A stretch of 64,000 nucleotides of DNA from contig JAAVZI010000029.1 in NCBI GenBank assembly GCA_022791575.1, positions 1 to 64,000 on the forward strand, in the 5' to 3' direction. Under the pieces are notes generated by a model. That model was not told the origin of the DNA and made no database searches. It worked only from the letters and a program-made list of their open reading frames with translations. A program made the position numbers and the translations under genes. The stretch is from Lachnospiraceae bacterium. GTDB taxonomy: Bacteria > Bacillota > Clostridia > Lachnospirales > Lachnospiraceae. This document shows positions 27,104 through 36,048 of this stretch, piece by piece; within the stretch, counting starts at the first letter, position 1, and every line of letters begins with the position of its first letter.

Positions 27104-28597
27104 TTACTGCACCGACAGATTTGTATACCCCATCAAACTTAAATCCACTTCCTGTGCCGCTTCGCGTCCTTCCCGGATCGCCCATACGACCAGGGATTGT
27201 CCGCGATGCATATCTCCTGCAGTAAATACATTTTTTACATTTGTACGGTATCTTCCTGGCTCGGTCTTTACATTAGTCCGCTCATTGACTTCCACATGAA
27301 AGGCCTTAGTCACATAATCCTGGCTGCCAAGAAATCCCGCAGCAATCAAGACTACATCGGCCTGAATCAGAGATTCACTGCCTTCTACTTCAGCCATAAC
27401 CATTCTTCCGGTTTTTTCGTCCTTTTTGCTTTCTAACTTTACAATCCGAGCTTGTTTGACATGGCCGCCCTTATCCTTCACAAATTCTTTCACTGTGGTC
27501 TGGTAAATGCGTGGATCATGACCAAACACCTCAATGGCTTCCTCCTGGCCGTAATCCGTCTTGCAGACTCTGGGCCATTCGGGCCAGGGATTGTTCTCAC
27601 TGCGGCTGTCCGGCAGCTTTGGCATCATCTCAAGCTGTACAACAGAAGCAGCCCCTAATCGAACAGATGTTCCGACACAGTCATTTCCTGTATCACCGCC
27701 GCCAATGACAACCACATGTTTTCCTTCCACCGAAATATAATTCTTATCTTGAAAATTGGAATCCAACAGACTTTTCGTCGCCGCCTTTAGGAAATCCACA
27801 GCAAAATAGATTCCCTTGGCCTCTCTGCCTGGCACTTTAATATCTCTGGGATTCGAAGAGCCACAGGCAAGCACAACGCGGTCGTAATGTTTCAAAATGG
27901 TATCTGCTTTGTAGTTCTCACCCACATTGGCATTGAGAATAAATTCTACGCCCTCTTCCTTCATAATCTGCAATTTACGCTCAACAATCGATTTATCTAG
28001 CTTCATATTCGGAATTCCATACATCAGCAGTCCTCCAGCACGGTCAGACCGTTCAAATACCGTTACCGAATGTCCTCTTTTATTTAGCTGATCTGCCACA
28101 GCAAGGCCGGCAGGGCCGGAACCAATCACCGCTACCTTTTTGCCTGTGCGGATCTTGGGCGGTTTTGCCTCAGCATAACCGCGGGCATAAGCATTTTCAA
28201 TAATGCTGTATTCATTTTCCTTGGTACTGACCGGCTCGCCGTTTAGTCCACAGGTACAGGCTTGCTCACACAAGGCCGGACAGACCCGTGCAGTAAATTC
28301 AGGAAAATTATTTGTTTTTTTCAAACGATGGTATGCCTCTTCCCAATTTCCAGTATAGACTAGGTCATTCCATTCTGGAATCAGGTTATGCAGCGGACAG
28401 CCAGAGGCCATGCCGTTCAGCATCATACCCGATTGGCAGAACGGCACACCGCATGCCATGCAACGCGCTCCTTGGCGCTGCTGCTCTTTCATAGGCAGAG
28501 AAACGTGGAATTCATTAAAATTCTTTATTCTTGCCTTTGGTTTTATTGTCTCACTGGTTTTTCTCTCATAATCCATAAATCCGGTTGGCTTTCCCAT
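27104..28597 (-). CDS. gltD: Glutamate synthase, small (beta) subunit
   Basis: The 497-residue flavoprotein passes electrons from NAD(P)H to the large subunit for glutamine-dependent glutamate synthesis. N-terminal Fe-S Cys clusters are visible (CMACGVPFC near 43-51, CPALCEQACTC near 107-117), then an FAD Rossmann motif (VIGSGPAGLA near 157) and an NADPH motif (VIGGGDTGND near 297). AGGAGG precedes the ATG of MGKPTGF. It lies 12 bp downstream of gltB, clearly one operon. Confidence 0.96.
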   Translation of the reverse strand: MGKPTGFMDYERKTSETIKPKARIKNFNEFHVSLPMKEQQRQGARCMACGVPFCQSGMMLNGMASGCPLHNLIPEWNDLVYTGNWEEAYHRLKKTNNFPEFTARVCPALCEQACTCGLNGEPVSTKENEYSIIENAYARGYAEAKPPKIRTGKKVAVIGSGPAGLAVADQLNKRGHSVTVFERSDRAGGLLMYGIPNMKLDKSIVERKLQIMKEEGVEFILNANVGENYKADTILKHYDRVVLACGSSNPRDIKVPGREAKGIYFAVDFLKAATKSLLDSNFQDKNYISVEGKHVVVIGGGDTGNDCVGTSVRLGAASVVQLEMMPKLPDSRSENNPWPEWPRVCKTDYGQEEAIEVFGHDPRIYQTTVKEFVKDKGGHVKQARIVKLESKKDEKTGRMVMAEVEGSESLIQADVVLIAAGFLGSQDYVTKAFHVEVNERTNVKTEPGRYRTNVKNVFTAGDMHRGQSLVVWAIREGREAAQEVDLSLMGYTNLSVQ

Positions 28598-28609
28598 TTC
28601 TCTTTCCTC

Positions 28610-31600
28610 CTATTTCTTAGTATTGGCATAAAATGCCTCAATCTGCGCCTGCTCGCTGCTTAACCCCTTCTCCTCCATCTGCACGATGGTCTGAAGCATG
28701 CGGTTATAATCATGGGGGATCACCTTTTTAAACTTCGGCAGATACTGTCCAAACTGTTCTAAAATCTGCTTACCCTTTGCCGAATTGGTATAGGCAACAT
28801 GTTCTTTAATCATTTCCTTCAGCTCTAACACATCATACTTAGAAGTCAGTTCTTCCAAGGACACCATTTCCTTGTTAAGCTTTGTATAGAAGGAACTGTC
28901 TTCATCAAGCACATAGGCAATTCCGCCGCTCATTCCTGCAGCAAAATTCTTACCGGTCCGGCCAAGGACAACGACACGCCCGCCAGTCATATATTCGCAG
29001 CCATGCTCGCCGACGCCCTCAACCACAGCACGTGCGCCGGAATTACGGACACAGAAGCGTTCACCTGCCACACCATTGATAAATGCCTTTCCACTAGTCG
29101 CGCCATATAGAGCAACATTTCCAATAATAATATTTTCATCTTGTTTAAACTTGACTCCAGTAGGTGGATATACCACTAATTTTCCACCGGACAGCCCTTT
29201 TCCAAAGTAATCATTACTGTCTCCGACCAATTCCAGAGTCAATCCTTTGGGGATAAATGCACCGAAGCTCTGTCCGCCTGCACCACTGCATTTAACAGTA
29301 AACATATCTTCTTCCAATGTATCTTTATACCGCCTGGTGATTTCTGCACCAAAAATGGTGCCGAAGGAACGGTCGGTGTTAGTAACCTCTACTTGAATAC
29401 TTTTCTTCTGGCCGCTTTCCAATGCTGGTTTAAGCTTTTTCAAAAGCACTCGTTCATCTTTAGTCTTTTCCAGCTGAAAATCATAAGCCTGTTTGGGATC
29501 AAAAGTCACTTTCTTCTCTTTCGCATATGGATTGTTCAAAATATTGGACAAATCTACTTTTCTTGCCCTTGCATGCGCCACATTTGCCTTCACTTTCAAT
29601 AAGTCGGTGCGCCCAACCAGCTCATCAACGGTACGTACACCTAGTTTTGCCATATATTCCCTTAACTCTTCGGCGATAAAACGCATAAAGTTCATCACAT
29701 ATTCCGGCTTTCCCTGGAACCGTTTACGAAGTTCAGGGTTCTGTGTGGCCACGCCTACCGGACAAGTATCCAGATTGCAGACTCGCATCATGACACAGCC
29801 CATAGTTACCAGAGGAGCCGTTGCAAAGCCAAATTCTTCGGCACCCAGAAGCGCCGCCACAGCTACGTCCCTGCCGCTCATCAGTTTACCGTCTGTCTCT
29901 ATGACTACCTTACTGCGAAGTCCATTCTGAATCAGTGTCTGATGTGTTTCTGCCAAACCAAGCTCCCAAGGAAGCCCTGCATTGTGAATGGAACTCTTAG
30001 GCGCAGCACCTGTACCGCCGTCATAACCGGAAATCAAAATCACCTGTGCGCCTGCCTTAGCCACTCCTGCTGCCACCGTTCCAACACCAGCTTCAGATAC
30101 CAGTTTTACAGAAATTCTGGCGTTTTTGTTGGCATTCTTGCAGTCATAGATCAATTGCGCCAAATCTTCAATAGAATAGATGTCATGATGAGGCGGCGGA
30201 GAAATCAAGCCAACACCTGGCGTTGCATGACGGGTCTTGGCAATCCATGGATAGACCTTGCCGGAAGGCAGGTGTCCGCCCTCGCCAGGTTTCGCACCCT
30301 GCGCCATCTTAATCTGAATCTCTTTGGCACTGACTAAATAGCGGCTTGTGACACCAAAACGGCCTGATGCTACCTGTTTAATTGCAGAACATTTGTTCAC
30401 GCCATTAGGGCCGGGTTCCAGACGTTCCAGGCTTTCACCGCCTTCACCGCTGTTGGATTTTCCCTGCAGCCGATTCATAGCAATTGCCAGCGTCTCATGT
30501 GCTTCCTGAGAAATAGAACCATATGACATAGCTCCAGTCTTAAAACGCTTTACAATCGAATCGGTACTTTCCACTTCTTCAATCGGCACTCCCTTTTTCG
30601 GATAGTTAAAGTCCATCAACCCTCGCAGGTTTCCTGTATTGGTTTCTGCATTAATCAGACTTGTATACTGTTTAAACATTTCATAATCACCGCGTTTGGT
30701 GGACTGCTGCAGTAAATGAATGGTCTGCGGATTATAGAGATGTTCTTCTGCACCGCTTCGCATCTTATGCCGTCCGGCACTGTCCAAAGTCAGATCCACT
30801 TCAAGTCCCAGCGGGTCAAATGCCTCTGAATGCATATCATTGGCCTGTTCCTCTATATCTTCCATAGTAATACCGCCAATCCGGCTGACCGTATTGGTAA
30901 AATATTTATCAATGACACTTTTATCAATACCAATTGCCTCGAAAATCTGCGCGCCCTGATAGGATTGAATGGTAGAAATGCCCATTTTGGAAGCAATTTT
31001 TACAATTCCATGTAAAACAGCATTGGTATAGTCTTCTACAGCCGCATAGTAATCTTTATCCAGCATATTCGAATCAATCAGCTGGCGAATCGTATCCTGC
31101 ACCAAATAAGGGTTGATTGCACAGGCGCCATAGCCCAGAAGTGTTGCAAAATGATGGACTTCTCTTGGCTCACCGCTCTCTAGTATCAGCGCAACCGAGG
31201 TACGCTTTTTCGTCTTAATCAAATGCTGCTGCAAGGCAGATACGGCCAGCAAAGAAGGAATTGCCACATGGTTTTCGTCTACTCCACGATCAGAAAGAAT
31301 TAGGATATTGCTGCCGTCACGATATGCGCGGTCCACTTCTACGAACAATTGTTCGATTGCCTTTTCCAGTTTGGTATTCTTATAATAGGTGATCGGAACT
31401 ACCTCTACTTTGAACCCTTCGGCATTCATATTTTTAATTTTCAGAATATCCGTATTCGTTAGAATCGGATTTATTACCCGCAGCATACGACAGTTCTTAG
31501 CCTTTTCCTCCAGAACATTGCCCTCTGAACCGATATAAACGCTGGTAGAAGTCACGACTTCTTCGCGGATCGCATCAATCGGCGGATTGGTAACCTGTGC

Positions 31601-33154
31601 GAATAACTGTTTGAAATAGTTAAACAGAGGCTGATTGATTCGGGACAAAACCGGAATCGGAGTATCCACTCCCATGGCTGCAATAGCTTCCGAACCGTTT
31701 TTAGCCATTGGCAGAATCGAGCTTTTGAATTCCTCATACGTATAGCCAAAAGCCTTTTGCAGTCTTGCCAGTTCCGCTCCATGGTATTCCATGGGACGCT
31801 TGTTAGGAATCTTTAGGTCACTCAGACGGATCATATTGCGGTCAAGCCACTCACCATATGGCTGCTTACCGGCATAGGCCTCCTTTAACTTATCGTCATC
31901 AATCACTTTTCCTTTCCGGGTGTCAACCAGCAGCATTTTGCCTGGTCTCAGGCGTTCCTTTACTAGAATTTTGGTAGGATCAATATCCAGCACGCCGACT
32001 TCTGAAGAAAGAATCAGGTAATCATCCTCCGTAATATAATAGCGGGACGGACGCAGACCGTTACGGTCAAGAATGGCTCCCATCAGATCTCCGTCACTGT
32101 AAAGGATTGACGCCGGGCCATCCCATGGCTCCATCATAGTTGCATAATAATTGTAGAAATCTTTTCTTTTCTGAGAAATCGTTTTGTTATTGGCCCACGG
32201 TTCGGGAATGGTAATCATAACCGCCAACGGCAGTTCCATCCCGCTCATAACCAGGAATTCTAATGTATTATCCAGCATGGCAGAATCAGAACCCTGCGCA
32301 TTGACCACTGGCAGAACTTTAGGAAATTCTCGTTTTAAATGCTCTGATTCCATGGTTTCCTCTCTTGCCAGCATTTTGTCGGCATTTCCGCGAATGGTAT
32401 TAATCTCTCCGTTATGGACGATAAAGCGGTTCGGATGTGCACGCTCCCAACTGGGATTGGTATTCGTGCTGAACCGGGAATGCACAAGAGCAATTGCCGA
32501 CTCGTAGTCTGGATTCTGCAGATCTTCAAAAAACAGACGCAGCTGGCCTACTAGAAACATTCCTTTATAGACAATGGTCCGGCTTGACAAAGATACAACG
32601 TAAGTCTCTTCATTGGACTTCTCAAATACTCTGCGGACGATATAGAGCTTACGGTCAAATTCCAGACCTTCCTCACAATGTTCTGGCTTCTTGACAAATG
32701 CCTGCATGATATGCGGCATACAGCGGATGGCTTTCTGGCCCAGTACATTGGGAACTGTTGGAACCTCTCGCCATCCAAGGAATTCCAGGCCCTCTTTTTC
32801 CACGATAATTTCAAACATTTTTTTTGCCTGGTTACGCTTCAATTCATCCTGTGGAAAGAAAAACATACCAATTCCATATTCGCGTTCTCCACCTATTGGA
32901 ATCTTCAGTTCCTTTGCCACTTTTGAAAAAAACTTATGAGAAATCTGCAGCAGAATTCCCACGCCATCACCGGTCTTGCCTTCTGCATCCTTGCCGGCAC
33001 GGTGTTCTAAGTTTTCTACTATTTTTAATGCATTTTCTACTGTTGTATGACTTTTCATTCCTTTGATATTGACCACAGCGCCGATTCCGCAGTTGTCATG
33101 TTCAAATTGTGGAAGATATAAGCCTTGGGAACTGTTTTGTTTTTCCATATACAT
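28610..33154 (-). CDS. gltB: Glutamate synthase, large (alpha) subunit
   Basis: The 1514-residue enzyme has the standard order. The N-terminal amidotransferase part has its nucleophile Cys in FEHDNCGIG near residue 22, so a short propeptide is expected to be removed. A central domain and an FMN/2-oxoglutarate synthase domain with SGYDGGTGA follow. The 3Fe-4S Cys motif is CVMMRVCNLDTC, and the C-terminal beta-helix has GG-rich repeats. Length is normal for the family. GAAAGGA lies before the ATG; a second ATG two codons on is also possible. With GltD it makes glutamate from glutamine and 2-oxoglutarate. Confidence 0.97.
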   Translation of the reverse strand: MYMEKQNSSQGLYLPQFEHDNCGIGAVVNIKGMKSHTTVENALKIVENLEHRAGKDAEGKTGDGVGILLQISHKFFSKVAKELKIPIGGEREYGIGMFFFPQDELKRNQAKKMFEIIVEKEGLEFLGWREVPTVPNVLGQKAIRCMPHIMQAFVKKPEHCEEGLEFDRKLYIVRRVFEKSNEETYVVSLSSRTIVYKGMFLVGQLRLFFEDLQNPDYESAIALVHSRFSTNTNPSWERAHPNRFIVHNGEINTIRGNADKMLAREETMESEHLKREFPKVLPVVNAQGSDSAMLDNTLEFLVMSGMELPLAVMITIPEPWANNKTISQKRKDFYNYYATMMEPWDGPASILYSDGDLMGAILDRNGLRPSRYYITEDDYLILSSEVGVLDIDPTKILVKERLRPGKMLLVDTRKGKVIDDDKLKEAYAGKQPYGEWLDRNMIRLSDLKIPNKRPMEYHGAELARLQKAFGYTYEEFKSSILPMAKNGSEAIAAMGVDTPIPVLSRINQPLFNYFKQLFAQVTNPPIDAIREEVVTSTSVYIGSEGNVLEEKAKNCRMLRVINPILTNTDILKIKNMNAEGFKVEVVPITYYKNTKLEKAIEQLFVEVDRAYRDGSNILILSDRGVDENHVAIPSLLAVSALQQHLIKTKKRTSVALILESGEPREVHHFATLLGYGACAINPYLVQDTIRQLIDSNMLDKDYYAAVEDYTNAVLHGIVKIASKMGISTIQSYQGAQIFEAIGIDKSVIDKYFTNTVSRIGGITMEDIEEQANDMHSEAFDPLGLEVDLTLDSAGRHKMRSGAEEHLYNPQTIHLLQQSTKRGDYEMFKQYTSLINAETNTGNLRGLMDFNYPKKGVPIEEVESTDSIVKRFKTGAMSYGSISQEAHETLAIAMNRLQGKSNSGEGGESLERLEPGPNGVNKCSAIKQVASGRFGVTSRYLVSAKEIQIKMAQGAKPGEGGHLPSGKVYPWIAKTRHATPGVGLISPPPHHDIYSIEDLAQLIYDCKNANKNARISVKLVSEAGVGTVAAGVAKAGAQVILISGYDGGTGAAPKSSIHNAGLPWELGLAETHQTLIQNGLRSKVVIETDGKLMSGRDVAVAALLGAEEFGFATAPLVTMGCVMMRVCNLDTCPVGVATQNPELRKRFQGKPEYVMNFMRFIAEELREYMAKLGVRTVDELVGRTDLLKVKANVAHARARKVDLSNILNNPYAKEKKVTFDPKQAYDFQLEKTKDERVLLKKLKPALESGQKKSIQVEVTNTDRSFGTIFGAEITRRYKDTLEEDMFTVKCSGAGGQSFGAFIPKGLTLELVGDSNDYFGKGLSGGKLVVYPPTGVKFKQDENIIIGNVALYGATSGKAFINGVAGERFCVRNSGARAVVEGVGEHGCEYMTGGRVVVLGRTGKNFAAGMSGGIAYVLDEDSSFYTKLNKEMVSLEELTSKYDVLELKEMIKEHVAYTNSAKGKQILEQFGQYLPKFKKVIPHDYNRMLQTIVQMEEKGLSSEQAQIEAFYANTKK

Positions 33155-33187
33155 CGATTCCTTTCTTATAATCTGTAACTAGTGATT

Positions 33188-33280
33188 ACCGAGCTATTAT
33201 TTCATTTGATGGATTCGCAGCTGCCCGAATCTGTCTGTACAAAGTTGACCTTCCATACCTCTTAAGAGGGATATCCGTTC
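33188..33280 (-). promoter_or_regulatory. gltB 5' leader with two dyads
   Basis: The untranslated leader contains the perfect 12-bp palindrome CCTCTTAAGAGG (33258-33269) and a hairpin GATTCG-N8-CGAATC (about 33212-33231). Neither is followed by a T run. They could be an operator and an RNA hairpin; I recognise no named riboswitch. Confidence 0.35.
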
Positions 33281-33292
33281 AAATCTATTAGT

Positions 33293-33321
33293 ATCTTACA
33301 CCCTTTTATTTCATTTGTAAA
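33293..33321 (-). promoter_or_regulatory. Candidate sigma-A promoter of gltBD
   Basis: On the minus strand TTTACA (33321-33316), 17-base spacer and TAAGAT (33298-33293). Transcription would start about 130 bases before gltB. Confidence 0.5.
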
Positions 33322-33822
33322 TATCATCCTTGCAGTTTTTTCTTCACTATTGTCTGATTATTTGAATATTTATTATTTTATATTTAATTTTCTGATTTTG
33401 TTGGTATTTTAACTTTTATTTTTCAATATACAAATACAATATCTCCGCCAAATCAGGATATTTTATTATTAATATCCTAAAATTTCTTTTTCTAATTTTC
33501 TTATTTTTGTAAATTGTGTGAATATTTTAAACAATTTATATACTTCTTTTTAAGTATCTTATACAAAGCCTTAAGTATATCCCCTATTCTTTCTGCTACT
33601 CCCTTTTTTAGGCATTTGGTGAATGCTAAATCCATTTAGTGATTGGAGATTAGAGTATTTTCCATTTAATATTACAGCATTCTCTTAATTTGCTTTCTAT
33701 TTATACATAAATTCTATGAAATAAGCAAAACTCAACAAGGTATTACTTTACAATAGAGGCACTTTTGCGATATAATGTATAGAAAGCATAAGCTAGATAC
33801 TCGTTGATTATTACAAATGATA

Positions 33823-33964
33823 GGTGGTTGCAAAACTCTATTTTCATAGTCAGAATTTGGGTATAACATACAAAAACGATTTTATATCAAACTAAATTCC
33901 CCAATTAAAAGCGGAAACAACTTTGTCCCAATTCGTTATCTTAGATCAGATTTTCACAATCACC
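33823..33964 (+). repeat. TA-flanked palindromic element R1 (module B type)
   Basis: 142 bp from GGTGGTTGCAAAA to its near-complement TTTTCACAATCACC, with TA on both outer sides. The inner part contains the AATTCCCC...AAAGCGG...ACAACTTTGT module shared with R5 and R6. Polarity matches R2, pointing at the DUF4253 gene. Confidence 0.72.
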
Positions 33965-33979
33965 TAATTACTACTAATA

Positions 33980-34118
33980 GGCATTTGCGAAACTCAGTAT
34001 TCATAACCAGATTTTAGGCAAAACATACAAAAACAGAGCGAATTTAAAACGTTTTTGAGCGGCGTTTTTGTATGTTTTGTCTAAAATCGTCGCTTTGATT
34101 CAGATTTTCGCAATCACC
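33980..34118 (+). repeat. TA-flanked palindromic element R2 (short type)
   Basis: 139 bp, ends GGCATTTGCGAAA and TTTTCGCAATCACC, flanked by TA. Arms 34010-34034 and 34064-34088 pair over 25 bp with one mismatch. Its right end lies 33 bp before the DUF4253 start codon. TTGATT at 34095-34100 is 18 bp from the flanking TA. Confidence 0.8.
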
Positions 34119-34151
34119 TAATTACTACTAAGCAGAAAGGAAGGAAAAATT

Positions 34152-34922
34152 ATGAGCCAATCGAAAGAAGCCTATACAGAATCAACCAGACGCATTATTG
34201 AAAGCCTAGACTGCCCCTATCAAGTGTTTACCAGCGACCAAACCGCAAACGAGGTGGAAGAAGGATACAAACTGGCTGCAATACGAGGAAAAAAAGAAGG
34301 ATTTACCCCTCTTTTGGTCGTCTCCAGTGATATATTGGCCGATATTCTGGAATCTTTGAAAAAAGATCCTTCTGCCAGAGATACTATTATTCAGCAGCCG
34401 GAAAAGAATGCTGAAGAAATGCTGAAGGAATGGTATGAAGAATTTATAGAAGAATACCAGGAAATGGACGAAGAAGAGATGAGAGAGGCCTGGTACAGCC
34501 AGACTGGAGAGGAACTGGACGAAGAATTGGGAGAGACTATATCAGAATTTACTTCATTCTGCATATCCTCCGATAATGAAATTGAAGAAACCATTCTTTT
34601 GGAAATCCCTGTAAAGAATCCTTGGGAAGTCATTGCATGGGTGCCAATGGGCGGCTGGAACGAATGTCCCGCCGCAGATGATATGATGGAAGTGTGCCGA
34701 TACTGGTATAAGAAATACGGTGCCGTTCCAGCACTAGTATCCACTGATACATTGGAATTTGTACTGGAACAGCCGGTCAGCAAAGAAGAATCCATGCAGG
34801 CAGCCAAGGAGCATTATGCTTTCTGCACAGACCGTGTAGATCAGGGAACTGAAACCGGAACCCTTGCTGAACTTGCAAGTTGTATCAGTAAGTCTAACTA
34901 CTGGTTTTTCTGGTGGGATTAG
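34152..34922 (+). CDS. DUF4253-domain protein
   Basis: The 256-residue acidic, soluble protein matches the DUF4253 family in its C-terminal half: NPWEVIAWVPMGGWNECP near 156-172, then a Trp/Tyr-rich helix, PALVSTDTLEF near 195, and an aromatic end (YWFFWWD). A long acidic stretch (~95-135) lies between. Function of the family is not established. AAGGAAGGAA precedes the ATG. Two repeat elements stand directly upstream. It converges on the leucine-rich-repeat gene with only 14 bp between stops. Confidence 0.75.
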   Translation: MSQSKEAYTESTRRIIESLDCPYQVFTSDQTANEVEEGYKLAAIRGKKEGFTPLLVVSSDILADILESLKKDPSARDTIIQQPEKNAEEMLKEWYEEFIEEYQEMDEEEMREAWYSQTGEELDEELGETISEFTSFCISSDNEIEETILLEIPVKNPWEVIAWVPMGGWNECPAADDMMEVCRYWYKKYGAVPALVSTDTLEFVLEQPVSKEESMQAAKEHYAFCTDRVDQGTETGTLAELASCISKSNYWFFWWD

Positions 34923-34936
34923 ATACCAGATCCATT

Positions 34937-35821
34937 CTACGATTTTGCAGGGCATTTCTCCACAATAAACGGAATGCCCTTTTCTCTTGCATACCGTTCT
35001 GCCTCTGATCCCGCTTCGCCAATGATCCGAAACCCTGGAACCACCTGTTCCCCCCGAATCCGAAACGCCCGTAGCGGCGCATTCTCATCCCCTTCATACT
35101 CCCGCACTTCCATCATCCCGACCGCCTTCTCGCCGAATTCCTTCACACTCCCCGGAATCCGCAGCTCCTTAAGCGACGTACAATGAAACAAGGCATAATC
35201 TCCCAGTCTCTGAATTCCGTCTTGCAGTTCCACCCGCTCCAACGACTCACAATCGCAAAAAGCCTCGTCCATCCGCTCCACCGTCCCTGGTACAGTCACC
35301 TGCTTTAAGCACTGGCAATTGGTAAACACATTCTCAATAAATCTTGTCCCTTCTGAAAATACAAAGCTCTCTATCGGTGTTTCCGTAAATGCATATGTAA
35401 AATCTACTACACTGTCAGGAACCTCAATCTGTTTCAAAGAAAAACAGCTGTGAAACGCGTATTCCAGCCGTTCCAGCCCCTGCGGCAGCTTCACCGTTTC
35501 CAGACTCTCACATCCGTAAAACACACCGCAAAGCGATACCACCCCCTGCGGAATCTCTGCACTTTTCAGCTCATAAAAGCCGTCAAACGTACTGTCAAGC
35601 GAAACTACCTTCCTACCGTCAACCACAGACGGAACACGCAAATGAACCTCTCTGCCGTTATACCGAATCAACTCAATCCCCTGTTCCACCTCCGAATACG
35701 TCCAAAGTCCGTCTGCACTTGTAAAAATCTCATGCTCCTCGTCCTCATCAAACTGATAAAAATAATCATAATCCTCACCCGTTCCGTACCGGCCTCTGCC
35801 GTCACTCCAATAAGCCTCCAT
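34937..35821 (-). CDS. BspA-like leucine-rich-repeat (LRR_5) protein
   Basis: The 294-residue protein starts at the ATG of MEAYWSDG (AAGGAGG six bases upstream); seven more codons are open upstream. After an acidic Tyr-rich N-terminus it has about seven LRR_5/BspA-type repeats of ~23 residues: ...LKSAEIPQGV, ...LETVKLPQGL, ...LKQIEVPDSV, ...LKQVTVPGTV, ...LERVELQDGI, ...LKELRIPGSV. No signal peptide or membrane segment is seen, so unlike many BspA proteins it should be cytosolic. Role unknown; repeats of this kind bind proteins. Confidence 0.85.
   Translation of the reverse strand: MEAYWSDGRGRYGTGEDYDYFYQFDEDEEHEIFTSADGLWTYSEVEQGIELIRYNGREVHLRVPSVVDGRKVVSLDSTFDGFYELKSAEIPQGVVSLCGVFYGCESLETVKLPQGLERLEYAFHSCFSLKQIEVPDSVVDFTYAFTETPIESFVFSEGTRFIENVFTNCQCLKQVTVPGTVERMDEAFCDCESLERVELQDGIQRLGDYALFHCTSLKELRIPGSVKEFGEKAVGMMEVREYEGDENAPLRAFRIRGEQVVPGFRIIGEAGSEAERYAREKGIPFIVEKCPAKS
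34949..34983 (+). terminator. Candidate terminator of the DUF4253 gene, inside the 3' end of the LRR gene
   Basis: AGGGCATT (34949-34956) pairs with AATGCCCT (34973-34980), followed by TTT. It lies within codons of the converging gene, so one sequence serves both. Confidence 0.45.
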
Positions 35822-35954
35822 ACGCTTCCTCCTTCTCTTCAAAAAAGTTTATTTATACTACAACCAGTATAACATAAGACCAAGCCCGATTCAATCAGGC
35901 TCCCTAAAATCAACACACGAGAATATGGTTAACATAAAAAAGCACATGCAAAAC

Positions 35955-35994
35955 AAAATTAGGCACCACAGATTATCCCATCCGCAATGCCTAA
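35955..35994 (-). terminator. Candidate terminator of the PTS operon
   Basis: On the minus strand TTAGGCA (35994-35988) pairs with TGCCTAA (35965-35959) with inner complementarity and is followed by TTTTGTTTT. It lies 55 bp after the enzyme I stop. Confidence 0.5.
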
Positions 35995-36048
35995 TACAAC
36001 TCTCCTAAAACAAAACTCAAAAAATCGAGAGCAAAAAAACCGATTCCC

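Larger units (their letters stand above)
33155..34151. other. 997-bp intergenic region with gltB leader and two repeat elements
   Basis: From the gltB side it holds a ~130-base leader, a promoter near 33293-33321, and a very AT-rich stretch (33340-33780) without coding frames or clear repeats. The right part is occupied by two TA-flanked palindromic elements, 33823-33964 and 33980-34118. Confidence 0.7.

Noticed and set aside
33188..33280. Known glutamine riboswitch before gltB
   Set aside because: The leader does not show the core sequences of the glutamine riboswitch classes, which are mainly cyanobacterial.
33600..33660. Ninth copy of the TA-flanked element starting at TAGGCATTTGG
   Set aside because: Only the first ~10 bases resemble the element end; no arms or second end are found.
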